A DNA stretch of 55,620 bases from Candidatus Coproplasma excrementipullorum (GTDB lineage: Bacteria; Bacillota; Clostridia; Christensenellales; Borkfalkiaceae). The notes under the pieces were generated by a model. That model was not told the DNA's origin. It worked only from the letters and a program-made list of their open reading frames with translations, and did no database searches. The DNA lies in NCBI GenBank assembly GCA_018714165.1, contig DVNU01000050.1:1-55620 (forward strand). The letters run 5' to 3'. A program made the translations under genes and the position numbers. Positions 46,190 through 55,084 of the stretch are shown in pieces (the stretch's first letter is position 1; every line of letters begins with the position of its first letter).

Positions 46190-47206
46190 TCAGAAAATAA
46201 GTTTTGCTATCGTCATCTTCATTCCGTGCGAGAGGTCTGTAAGCATCCCGCTTAAAATGGCGGCGGGGTCGTACTCGGTCAGCACCTGCCGTTCGAATAC
46301 GTCCAGATTGAGCGCACCGTGTAAAATCATGTTTATCGCCGATTCGGTGTACCCGAACCCGTCTGTCACGGTTATAACGCGCGTGTTGTGTCTGAACAGT
46401 GGAATGGAGTCGAGCTTGAATCTGAGCGATGCCATTCCCTCAAGCACCAGGGTCTTGTCCCGCGCAAGCGCGCGCGAGGCGACGTCGGGATTTATCTTGG
46501 AGCACGGTATATAAACTGCGGCGTCGCATTTTAAGCCGCTCGTCGCTTCGGCGATGTTTGCGTCCAGATCCTCGTCGTTGGCGATTGAGTAGTATATTCC
46601 CGCCCTCCTGAACTTTTCCACGGCTTCGGCGCTGTCGTCAATTACGACGGGCACCAGCTTGTGGTACATTGCCACCTGCGCAAGAATGAAGGCCGTTGCG
46701 TTGCCGCCCACGATAGCCACTTTACTGCCCGCAGACAGATTGAGCTGATCGTAAATATTTTCGGCAAAAGCCACGTGTTCTATGCACAGCGCGTGCATAT
46801 CGTCCACCTCGTTGGGCAGAACGGCTACTTTGCGGTAGTCGCACACCACAAAATCGCGCAAAAAGCCGTCAAAGTCGATGCCGGCTATCTGCACGTGTTC
46901 GCAGTTGTCGGTGTCGCCCCGCTTGCAGTGCAGGCACTTACCGCAGGGACGGGCACCCTTAATGAATACGCGCGCGCCCTTTTCAACGCCGTAAACCTTG
47001 TCCCCGCACTCGGTTACGATGCCGATGGCAAATCTGCCCACCGTCTTGGGGTAGGCTACGGGCAGTTCGCCCGAATAGCACAGGGCGTCGAAGTTGGTCA
47101 TCAGAACATGGGTAACTTTAACCTTAACCTGCTCGGGCGCGAGGCTCTGCTCGCCCTGGGGCCGGTTGCTGAGCGTTCTGGGGCCCATTAAAATCCAATT
47201 ATCCAT
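46190..47206 (-). CDS. zinc-binding (MDR) alcohol dehydrogenase
   Basis: GIVTECGDKVYGVEKGARVFIKGARPCGKCLHCKRGDTDNCEHVQIAGIDFDG. Confidence 0.88.
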   Translation of the reverse strand: MDNWILMGPRTLSNRPQGEQSLAPEQVKVKVTHVLMTNFDALCYSGELPVAYPKTVGRFAIGIVTECGDKVYGVEKGARVFIKGARPCGKCLHCKRGDTDNCEHVQIAGIDFDGFLRDFVVCDYRKVAVLPNEVDDMHALCIEHVAFAENIYDQLNLSAGSKVAIVGGNATAFILAQVAMYHKLVPVVIDDSAEAVEKFRRAGIYYSIANDEDLDANIAEATSGLKCDAAVYIPCSKINPDVASRALARDKTLVLEGMASLRFKLDSIPLFRHNTRVITVTDGFGYTESAINMILHGALNLDVFERQVLTEYDPAAILSGMLTDLSHGMKMTIAKLIF

Positions 47207-47322
47207 ATATGCTTATTATACGACAAAGCCGCCGCTAAATCAACCCTATTTCACGCAAAAGCTGAAAATTAAGTAAATTTGCGGGCAAAATCAAAAAAAT
47301 TTGTCTGCAAAGGGAAAATTAA

Positions 47323-47351
47323 TTGACTTGAAGTTTATTTTTATATATAAT
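47323..47351 (+). promoter_or_regulatory. promoter of rpmE
   Basis: TTGACT-N17-TATAAT. Confidence 0.75.
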
Positions 47352-47394
47352 AGTTTAGCATTATAAGAAATTAACAAACAGCGAGGTGAGATAA

Positions 47395-47598
47395 ATGAAG
47401 CCCGAAATACATCCCGATTATCACGAGGTAACGGTAGTATGCGCGTGCGGCGCAACCTTCAAGACGGGTACCACAAAAAAAGTGGACACGTTAAAGGTTG
47501 ATATCTGCAACAAGTGCCATCCTTTCTTCACTGGCAAGCAGAAGCTCGTGGATACCGGCGGCCGCGTAGACAAGTTCAAGAAAAGATACAATATCTGA
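47395..47598 (+). CDS. rpmE: 50S ribosomal protein L31 (zinc-type)
   Basis: [27 protein letters not shown]...[30 protein letters not shown]. Confidence 0.97.
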   Translation: MKPEIHPDYHEVTVVCACGATFKTGTTKKVDTLKVDICNKCHPFFTGKQKLVDTGGRVDKFKKRYNI

Positions 47599-47614
47599 AT
47601 CTTACAAAAATGAT

Positions 47615-47646
47615 GGCTTCAATACTTTTTTGAAGCCCTTTTTTGT
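47615..47646 (+). terminator. rpmE intrinsic terminator
   Basis: GGCTTCAA-tactttt-TTGAAGCC-CTTTTTTG. Confidence 0.85.
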
Positions 47647-47650
47647 ATCC

Positions 47651-47701
47651 GCGCGCGTGCGTGTATGCGCCTGCGCGCAGGCGGCGCACACGCACGCGCG
47701 C
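47651..47701. repeat. alternating purine-pyrimidine palindrome
   Basis: GCGCGCGTGCGTGTATGCGCC ... GGCGGCGCACACGCACGCGCGC. Confidence 0.7.
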
Positions 47702-47743
47702 AAAGCGGGCGGCTGAGCCGCACATTCTTCAGGAAGGCCGGTT

Positions 47744-49573
47744 ATGGAAAAAACTAACAAAAACAGCAAAGTCAAGTGCACGTCCATAGGCGGGCAGGCC
47801 GTAATGGAGGGCGTAATGATGCAGGGCGCAACCGCTTACTGCACGGCCGTGCGCGACCCCGAAGGCGTCATTCAGGTCGAGCGCCTGCGCCTCAACCGCT
47901 CGCCCGCGGCGGTAAAAGCTTCAAAAATTCCCTTTGTCCGCGGCGTTGTAAATATGTTCTCCTCGCTCGTGCGCGGCACCAAGACGCTCATGCGTAGCGC
48001 CCAGGTCTACGGCGGCGACGACGAGGAGCCCGGCAGGTTCCAGCGCTGGCTGGCAGAAAAGTTCAAAGTTGACTTAATGGAGGCAGCCACCTTTGTCTCC
48101 GCCCTCATAGGCGTGCTTCTGGCCGTGGCGCTCTTTATGATACTGCCCAACCTCGCGGTAGAGGGGCTCGTCGGCCTCTTTCCTTCGCTTGCGGGCAGTG
48201 TGTGGGAATACGTCCTTTTAGGCGTGTTCAAACTCATAATATTTTTGGCATATCTCGGCCTCATTCTGCTTTTAAAGGATATCCAGCGCCTCTATCGTTA
48301 CCACGGCGCCGAGCACAAGACGATTAACTGCTACGAAAAGGGTCTGCCCCTGACGCCCGAAAATGTAAAGGGCTGTTCGCGCATTCACGACCGCTGCGGC
48401 ACGTCCTTTCTGTTTATAGTGCTCATCATCAATATACTAATAATCTCCCTCGTCTGCTGGGGTGTGGGCGTAAACCGCATTGAAAACAACGCCCTGCGCA
48501 CGCTGGCAAGGCTGGGCATAGAGGTAATTCTTCTGCCCCTCATCGCGGGCATCGGCTACGAAATTTTAAAGCTCCTGGCTAAATTTCACGGCCCCATATC
48601 CCTCATCTTCAAATCGCCCGGCATACTCTTGCAGAAGGTATTTACCACCCGCGAACCCGACCTGGAGATGATAGAGGTGGCCATCGCCGCCTTCAACGCC
48701 GCCCAGGAGATGGACGCCGACCCCGACATGCCCGAAACGCACTTCGTCATCGGCGGCATACTTTCGCCCATGCTCAAGGACACAAAAAAGCTCTTTGCCG
48801 AAAAGGGTATAGACGAGAGCGATGCCGAGTGGATATATTCGCTCGTTTTAAATATCCCCCGCAGTCAGCTTGAGGACAAGGAGCGCGTAGTCAAGCCCTC
48901 CGAGGCCAAGAAGGTGGAGGAGATTGTGCATAAGCGCCTCACCGGCAGACCGCTGTGGTATGTAATAGGCGATACCGAGTTCTACGGCTGTAAGATAAAG
49001 GTGGACGAGCGCGCGCTCATTCCCCGCCCCGAAACGGAGATACTCGCCGAGCACGCCATAAAGACGGTGGAGGAGGGCGACAAGGTTCTGGACCTCTGCA
49101 CGGGCAGCGGCTGTATAGCCATAGCCATCGCCAAAAACTGTGCGGGCAAGCGCGTTCAGGTCACCGCTTCCGACGTGTCCGATGCGGCAATAATGCTCGC
49201 CAAAGAAAACGCCAACTACAACTCAGTGGATATAACCTTTATCCAGAGCGACTTATTCTCTAAAATACACGGCAGGTTCAACCTCATCGTCTGCAACCCG
49301 CCCTATATAAAGACATCCGAAATCCCCGCCCTCCAGCGCGAAGTGCGCGACTGGGAGCCGCGCATTGCACTCGACGGCGGCGAGGACGGTCTCGATTTCT
49401 ATCGCCGTCTCGCGCGCGAAATTTCGCGCTACATCGCCAAGGGTGGCATGCTCATGCTCGAAGTGGGCGAAGGCCAGGCCGAAGAGGTGTTAAAGCTCTT
49501 CGAAAAGCGCGACTATGCCATGGTCGTCAAGGATTACCAGGGTGTGGATAGAATACTTAAAATAGCATTTTAG
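47744..49573 (+). CDS. prmC: DUF1385 (YqhQ-like) domain fused to PrmC release-factor glutamine methyltransferase
   Basis: N-term SIGGQAVMEGVMMQG, YRYHGAEHKTINCYE; C-term RPLWYVIGDTEFYG, ALIPRPETEILAEHAI, VLDLCTGSGCIAIAIAK, VCNPPYI. Confidence 0.9.
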   Translation: MEKTNKNSKVKCTSIGGQAVMEGVMMQGATAYCTAVRDPEGVIQVERLRLNRSPAAVKASKIPFVRGVVNMFSSLVRGTKTLMRSAQVYGGDDEEPGRFQRWLAEKFKVDLMEAATFVSALIGVLLAVALFMILPNLAVEGLVGLFPSLAGSVWEYVLLGVFKLIIFLAYLGLILLLKDIQRLYRYHGAEHKTINCYEKGLPLTPENVKGCSRIHDRCGTSFLFIVLIINILIISLVCWGVGVNRIENNALRTLARLGIEVILLPLIAGIGYEILKLLAKFHGPISLIFKSPGILLQKVFTTREPDLEMIEVAIAAFNAAQEMDADPDMPETHFVIGGILSPMLKDTKKLFAEKGIDESDAEWIYSLVLNIPRSQLEDKERVVKPSEAKKVEEIVHKRLTGRPLWYVIGDTEFYGCKIKVDERALIPRPETEILAEHAIKTVEEGDKVLDLCTGSGCIAIAIAKNCAGKRVQVTASDVSDAAIMLAKENANYNSVDITFIQSDLFSKIHGRFNLIVCNPPYIKTSEIPALQREVRDWEPRIALDGGEDGLDFYRRLAREISRYIAKGGMLMLEVGEGQAEEVLKLFEKRDYAMVVKDYQGVDRILKIAF

Positions 49574-49800
49574 TTTCGCTCAAGTCGTACTCACCGCAGG
49601 CGGTTCCGTGCGTTCTCAAGCGGCGTAAGGGTAACGCCGCTTTCGGTCACCGCGTCGGGCTTTCATATGCCCTCGCTCACCTCGCAAGGCAAAACAGCAC
49701 ACTGTGCTGTTTTGAGAAAACCTTGCTCGCCTTGCAGCGAGGTGAGAGGTCGGAAAGAGCTTAACGACGGAAGTAAATTCCGTCTACTCTTTCTCGGCGT
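49574..49800. repeat. structured intergenic element family 3, copy 2 (expanded)
   Basis: TTTCGCTCAAGTCG...GCAGCGAGGTGAGAGGTCGGAAAGAGCTTAACGACGGAAGTAAATTCCGTCTACTCTTTCTCGGC with extra hairpins inside. Confidence 0.75.
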
Positions 49801-49824
49801 TATTAATAAAAATATTTCTCACCA

Positions 49825-49975
49825 CAACGCAACCTGAAAGGTTGCATTTCACGCGCCCGTTGATTAACCTTGTAATATGTCGCAGGTTGAGGGCGCAATT
49901 CACGAACGCAAAGCGTTCAATTCACGCAACCGCGAGGTTGCAATTCACGCACGACATCGCCGTGCATTTCAGGTA
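49825..49975. repeat. mini-hairpin array F (5 right-arm units)
   Basis: CAACCtgaaAGGTTG-CATTTCACG-GCGCCC..GGGCGC-AATTCACG-AACGCaaaGCGTT-CAATTCACG-CAACCgcgaGGTTG-CAATTCACG-...-CATTTCAG. Confidence 0.85.
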
Positions 49976-51054
49976 TGTCAGATATTATAGAAAGACTCAA
50001 AGATATTTATGATAAGTATAACTCCCTTTCGGAAAAGTTAGCCGATCCCGCCGTCATTGCCGACGCACAGGAATGGGCCAGGCTTGCAAAGGATCAGGCC
50101 GAGCTCACAGAGCCCGCAGCCAAGTATTCGGAGTACGCCGAAGTGGAGCGCCAGATGAACGAGGCGGAGGCGGCGGCCAAGTCCGAATCCGACCCCGAAA
50201 TGCGCCAGCTTTTAAACGATGAGGTCTACGCCTGCAAGGCCAGGCTCGAAAAACTGCGCGAGGAGATAAAAATCATTCTCCTGCCCAAGGACAAGAACGA
50301 CGAGCGCGACTGCGTTATGGAGATCCGCGCGGGCGCAGGCGGCGAGGAGGCGGCTCTGTTTGCCTACGAGCTGTACAGAATGTACATCAACTACTGCGAG
50401 CGTCACCGCCTGAAGATTGAGGAAGTCGACAAAAACGAGACAGAACTGGGCGGCATAAAGGAAGTCGTTTTAAATATTTCGGGCAAGGGTGCCTACAAAC
50501 AGCTCAAGTTCGAAAGCGGCGTTCACCGCGTTCAGCGCGTGCCCGAAACGGAGTCCCAAGGCCGCATACACACCTCCACGGCCACCGTCGCCGTGCTTCC
50601 CCAGGCCGAGGACGTCGAAGTGGAGATTCGCGACGAGGACATAAGGGTTGACGTCTACCGCTCGTCGGGCGCGGGCGGCCAGAAGGTAAACAAGACTGAA
50701 ACGGCCATACGAATAACCCACTTCCCCACGGGCATTGTCGTCACCTGCCAGGACGAGCGCAGTCAGCTCAAAAATAAGGACAAGGCCTTCAAGGTTCTGC
50801 GCTCGCGGTTGTACGATTACTACAACAGCCGCAACCAGTCCGAACACGACGCCCGTCGCAAGAGCCTCGTCGGCCGCGGCGACCGTTCTGAGCGCATCCG
50901 CACCTACAACTTTCCCCAGGGGCGCGTAACCGACCACCGCATAGGCCTTTCGCTGTACTCGCTGGATAGTTTCATAATGGGCGACATCGACGAGATGATC
51001 CAGGCCCTGGCCGTTGCCGAGCGCGAAAATGCCTTGGCGGGAGAAGAAAACTAA
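49975..51054 (+). CDS. prfA: peptide chain release factor 1
   Basis: [59 protein letters not shown]. Confidence 0.98.
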   Translation: MSDIIERLKDIYDKYNSLSEKLADPAVIADAQEWARLAKDQAELTEPAAKYSEYAEVERQMNEAEAAAKSESDPEMRQLLNDEVYACKARLEKLREEIKIILLPKDKNDERDCVMEIRAGAGGEEAALFAYELYRMYINYCERHRLKIEEVDKNETELGGIKEVVLNISGKGAYKQLKFESGVHRVQRVPETESQGRIHTSTATVAVLPQAEDVEVEIRDEDIRVDVYRSSGAGGQKVNKTETAIRITHFPTGIVVTCQDERSQLKNKDKAFKVLRSRLYDYYNSRNQSEHDARRKSLVGRGDRSERIRTYNFPQGRVTDHRIGLSLYSLDSFIMGDIDEMIQALAVAERENALAGEEN

Positions 51055-51160
51055 TCGCTCAAGTCGTGCGGCAGCGCGACTTGCAGCGAGGTTGCTTTGG
51101 TCGTGAAATCGCTTAACGGCAGAAATGAATTCCGCCTTGCGATTTCCGTCATTGATTAAT
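51055..51160. repeat. structured intergenic element family 3, copy 3
   Basis: CGCTCAAGTCGTGCGGCAGCGCGACTTGCAGCGAGGTTGCTTTGGTCGTGAAATCGCTTAACGGCAGAAATGAATTCCGCCTTGCGATTTCCGTC. Confidence 0.8.
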
Positions 51161-51229
51161 CGTGTAAAAGCGCGGTTTCGCTTGCAAACATTATTTATTT
51201 AGAAAGTAGTCAGGTCGACCAGTTTTCTT

Positions 51230-51279
51230 TGTCATTTCGACCTAAGCGAGCGCAAGTGAGCGAAGCGGAGAAATCTATC
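51230..51279. repeat. MITE-like TGTCATTTCGA repeat, half copy
   Basis: TGTCATTTCGACCTAAGCGAGCGCAAGTGAGCGAAGCGGAGAAATCTATC with no matching right arm. Confidence 0.75.
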
Positions 51280-51375
51280 TGAAACATACGGTCGATTGCA
51301 AAGTGAATACGGATAGCACACATAAACGCCGCATAGTGCGTAGGCAATTTGTAAAACTTATCAAGGGATAAATGT

Positions 51376-51750
51376 ATGAAAAACACCAACAACCGTTCAA
51401 GTGAAGATTATCTTGAGGCAATATTGCTTCTGTCGCGCGAGCTTGAGTATGTGCACCGCATAGACATCGCGCGTCGCATGGGCGTGTCTCAACCCGCCGT
51501 GCAGAAGGCCATAAAGCTTCTCATTGACGGCGGCTACATAACCACCGACGGTATGCACATATACCTCACCGAAGCGGGTAAAACGTATGCCGAGGCAGTG
51601 TATAACCGCCACTGCACGATACGCACATTTCTCGTTCTCCACGGCGTTAATGAGGCCGACGCCGACAACGACGCCTGCGAGCTTGAGCATGTCATCTCCC
51701 AGGCAACGTTTGAGATGATGAGCCGCTACGTGTCCGAAAACGGCAAATGA
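51376..51750 (+). CDS. DtxR/MntR-family metal-dependent regulator
   Basis: SSEDYLEAILLLSRELEYVHRIDIARRMGVSQPAVQKAIKLLIDGGYI; dimerisation segment but no SH3-like domain. Confidence 0.85.
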   Translation: MKNTNNRSSEDYLEAILLLSRELEYVHRIDIARRMGVSQPAVQKAIKLLIDGGYITTDGMHIYLTEAGKTYAEAVYNRHCTIRTFLVLHGVNEADADNDACELEHVISQATFEMMSRYVSENGK

Positions 51751-51802
51751 AATTATATATAATATGGTGAATGGCCCCGCAATAGCGGGTAAAATAAAGT
51801 TA

Positions 51803-51845
51803 AAAAGCGCGGGAGCGGAAAATTTTTTTCCGCTCCCGCGCTTTT
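51803..51845. terminator. terminator after the DtxR-like gene
   Basis: 20-bp perfect stem AAAAGCGCGGGAGCGGAAAA / TTTTCCGCTCCCGCGCTTTT. Confidence 0.8.
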
Positions 51846-51941
51846 GCGCTGTTGGCGCAGTGAATAGATAATAGTGAATAGTTGCGGTGTGAGTATGCGA
51901 AAAATGTTGACTTTCTTTTCTGTTGGGTCGATTGACTTGTT

Positions 51942-52075
51942 TGTCATTTCGAGCATAGTCGAGAAATCTATCTTATCGCTTCGGTCGATAAGTCCGTACT
52001 AGCTTTGCTGCAGGCCGCATTCTATTGATAGATTTCTCCGCGCCGCACCCTTCGGGTGCTCTGGTCGAAATGACA
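51942..52075. repeat. MITE-like TGTCATTTCGA repeat, full copy
   Basis: TGTCATTTCGA ... TCGAAATGACA with inner GAGAAATCTATC / GATAGATTTCTC. Confidence 0.87.
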
Positions 52076-52128
52076 GGACTGGCCACGCCGCAGTAAATAG
52101 GAGTAACGAAAATTTTTTTAAAAAATTT

Positions 52129-52190
52129 ATTAACTTGGGTTAATTTCTGTTGACAGGAGCATAAAACTTAACTATAATTAATTTTGTTAA
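52129..52190. promoter_or_regulatory. candidate metalloregulator operators at feo promoter
   Basis: ATTAAC-TTGG-GTTAAT (52129-52144) just upstream of -35; TTAAC (52168) and GTTAA (52186) flank the -10. Confidence 0.45.
52150..52178 (+). promoter_or_regulatory. promoter of feo operon
   Basis: TTGACA-N17-TATAAT. Confidence 0.85.
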
Positions 52191-52274
52191 ATAAAGGAAG
52201 CGCACGGGCGCATATATATAAAGCGGCCCTGCGAGCGTGGCGGCTTCGGCCGCAAGTGGAGTGGAGGTAGAAAA

Positions 52275-52487
52275 ATGCCTGTAAGTTTAGCGCCGGCCAA
52301 TACGCCGGTAAAAATCGTAAAGATTACTGCGGAGGACAAAATAAGGAAACATCTTCTCGAACTCGGCATAACCGAGGGCAGTCAGATCACCTTGGTATCG
52401 TCCACGGCAAACGGCGTAATAGTCATCGTAAAGGAGGGCAGGCTGTGTCTTGACGGCGCCCTCGCCAGAAAGATTTTAGTTGCTTAA
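52275..52487 (+). CDS. feoA: FeoA-domain protein (first copy)
   Basis: KITAEDKIRKHLLELGITEGSQITLVSSTANGVIVIVKEGRLCLDGALARKILV. Confidence 0.88.
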   Translation: MPVSLAPANTPVKIVKITAEDKIRKHLLELGITEGSQITLVSSTANGVIVIVKEGRLCLDGALARKILVA

Positions 52488-52574
52488 CCGCCGCTTAGAT
52501 TGTCGTCAGCTTTTAATTAATCTGCATATATGCCGTGTTTAACGCGGAATAAAAGATTTTTTCAGGAGAATTTT

Positions 52575-52805
52575 ATGAACAAATTGTTGTCTGATTTTGC
52601 CGTGGGAGAAAGCGGCAGAATAGTCAAGGTCAACGGCGACGGCGCCGTCCGCCGCAGACTGTTCGACATGGGCGTAACACCCGGTGCAAACGTGATGTTG
52701 CGCAAAAAGGCGCCGCTAGGCGACCCCATAGAGGTCAATCTGCGCGGCTATGAACTCACCCTTCGCAAAGTCGAAGCGGCGTGCGTGGAGGTGGAAGTGC
52801 AATGA
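52575..52805 (+). CDS. feoA: FeoA-domain protein (second copy)
   Basis: GESGRIVKVNGDGAVRRRLFDMGVTPGANVMLRKKAPLGDPIEVNLRGYELTLRK; overlaps feoB by 4 nt. Confidence 0.92.
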   Translation: MNKLLSDFAVGESGRIVKVNGDGAVRRRLFDMGVTPGANVMLRKKAPLGDPIEVNLRGYELTLRKVEAACVEVEVQ

Positions 52806-55081
52806 AAACTTTTGCATTGGCCGGCAACCCCAACTGCGGCAAAACAACGCTTTTCAACGCGCTCACCGGCTCTACCGCGCACGTCGGCAACTGGCCGGGC
52901 GTCACGGTCGACAAGCGCGAGGGCATATACAAGGGCTCGACCGAAAAGGTCAACATAGTCGATTTGCCCGGCATCTATTCGCTCTCGCCCTACACCCCCG
53001 AAGAGGTCATCTCGCGCAACTTCATTCTCGATGAAAAGCCCGACGGCATAATAAACATCGTCGACGCGACCAACCTTGAGCGCAACCTGTATCTCACCAC
53101 CCAGATTCTGGAGATGGACGTCCCCGTAATCGTCGCCCTCAATATGATGGACGAAGTCGAAAAGGTGGGCGACAGCATAGACGTAAAGGCCCTTGAACGC
53201 GCCATAGGCGTGCCCGTAGTGGCAATTTCCGCACTGCGCAAAAAGGGCATCAAGGAGCTGATGGACAGGGCGATTGCCATGAGCCCTCAGCGCAAGGGCA
53301 CAACCGTGCTCGGCGGCGACCTCGCGCCCAAGATAGAGCGCGCAAAACAGTTCTTCGCCGCAACCGACGTCTCCTCGCCCCTCTTCCATGCAATAAAGAT
53401 GCTCGAAGGCGACGAAATAGAGCTCAGGCACGAGGGTGCAAAGGAGCTCTTCACAGAAATTTCGGCGGGCCAGGATATGGAGGCCACCGTCGCGGACGAG
53501 AGATACAAGTACATATCGGCGCACTTCTCCACAGCCAAGAACAAGAAGGAGAAGGCCGAGCTGACAAAATCGGATAAGGTCGACAGAGTGCTCACGCACA
53601 GGATTTGGGGTCTGCCCATATTCGCCGTGATACTCTTTGTCATCTTCCACCTCACTTTCTCGGAGGATCTGTTCTACATAAACGCCATAGCCTCGGCCGC
53701 GGGCAGTCCCCTGCCCACCTTTGAGGATATGGGCTACGCCTTCATCGAGGACACTGAAATTTATGAGAATTTCGGCATAGCTCTGGCCGCGTGCTTTTAC
53801 GACGGCGCAGTGTTCTCGCCTGGCGTGATGTTCACAAACCTGTTCAACCTGCTTTTAAACTACATCTCCTACGGCATCGGCCTGGGAGTGGAGGCCGCGG
53901 GCGCCGCAGAGTGGGCGGCCAGCCTCATTAACGACGGCATAGTCGGGGGTATAACGGCCGTACTCGGCTTCCTTCCCCAGATACTCACCCTGTTTTTGTT
54001 CTTCTCCATACTCGAAGATACGGGCTATATGGCGCGCGTGGCGTTCATTCTCGACAGAATTTTCCGCCGCTTCGGCCTTTCGGGCAGGGCGTTCATGCCA
54101 ATGATAATGGGCTTCGGCTGTTCCCTTCCCGCAATGATAAATACCCGCACGCTCGCGGACGACAAGGAGAGGACGGCAACCATAAGGGTAATTCCCTTCT
54201 TCTCGTGCGGCGCAAAACTGCCCATACTCACGGCCATAGCCGGCGGTATGTGCGAGCTTTTTGGCCTGCCCAGCGTCGAGCTGATAACCTATTCAATGTA
54301 CGTGCTCGGCGTCGTTACCGCCATAATATGCGTCATCGTAATGCGTGCAACCACAATGCGCGGCGAGGTTCCGCCCTTCATCATGGAACTGCCCGCATAC
54401 CATCTGCCCGGCTTCAAAAACTTAATGCTCCACCTGTGGGATAAGACCAAACACTTTGTAAAGAAGGCGTTCACGATAATCTTCGTGTCCACGGTGCTCA
54501 TATGGTTCCTTCAGTCCTTCCGCTGGAACTGGACGTATATTGCGGACGGCTCCATTCAGGACTCCATTTTAGCCTCGATAGGTCAGCTCATTCAGCCCCT
54601 GTTCACGCCGCTCGGCTTCGGCTCACAGCTCGGCGAATACGGCTGGGTGTTCGCGGTCGCGGCCATCACCGGCCTCATCGCCAAGGAGAACGTCATCTCC
54701 ACCTTCACGGTGCTTGCGGCAATGCTCGTTGCAGGCTTTGAGGGCACCGAGGACGGCGTAGGCGAGGCCGTAGTTATGATAAGCGCCACGGGCATGACCC
54801 CCGCGGCCTGCATTTCCTTCATAATGTTCAATATGACGACTATCCCCTGTTTTGCGGCGGTAGCCACGGCCAAGGCAGAGCTCCCGGCGCACAAATTCGG
54901 CGGCACGCTCGTGTTCTGGCTGGTAACTTCTTACCTCGTCGGCACAGTAATATATACTGTGGGCAACTGGTGGTGGACAGTGTTCATCTGGCTGGTCGCC
55001 GCGGCTGTTGCGGGTACGGTCATAGTGCTCAACAATATGGGCAAAATCAAACTGCCCAAGTTCAGAAAGAATAAGGTTTAA
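52802..55081 (+). CDS. feoB: ferrous iron transporter B
   Basis: LAGNPNCGKTTLFNALTGSTAHVGNWPGVTVDKREG, DLPGIYSLSPYTPEE, FMPMIMGFGCSLPAMINTRTL. Confidence 0.97.
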   Translation: MKTFALAGNPNCGKTTLFNALTGSTAHVGNWPGVTVDKREGIYKGSTEKVNIVDLPGIYSLSPYTPEEVISRNFILDEKPDGIINIVDATNLERNLYLTTQILEMDVPVIVALNMMDEVEKVGDSIDVKALERAIGVPVVAISALRKKGIKELMDRAIAMSPQRKGTTVLGGDLAPKIERAKQFFAATDVSSPLFHAIKMLEGDEIELRHEGAKELFTEISAGQDMEATVADERYKYISAHFSTAKNKKEKAELTKSDKVDRVLTHRIWGLPIFAVILFVIFHLTFSEDLFYINAIASAAGSPLPTFEDMGYAFIEDTEIYENFGIALAACFYDGAVFSPGVMFTNLFNLLLNYISYGIGLGVEAAGAAEWAASLINDGIVGGITAVLGFLPQILTLFLFFSILEDTGYMARVAFILDRIFRRFGLSGRAFMPMIMGFGCSLPAMINTRTLADDKERTATIRVIPFFSCGAKLPILTAIAGGMCELFGLPSVELITYSMYVLGVVTAIICVIVMRATTMRGEVPPFIMELPAYHLPGFKNLMLHLWDKTKHFVKKAFTIIFVSTVLIWFLQSFRWNWTYIADGSIQDSILASIGQLIQPLFTPLGFGSQLGEYGWVFAVAAITGLIAKENVISTFTVLAAMLVAGFEGTEDGVGEAVVMISATGMTPAACISFIMFNMTTIPCFAAVATAKAELPAHKFGGTLVFWLVTSYLVGTVIYTVGNWWWTVFIWLVAAAVAGTVIVLNNMGKIKLPKFRKNKV

Positions 55082-55084
55082 TTT

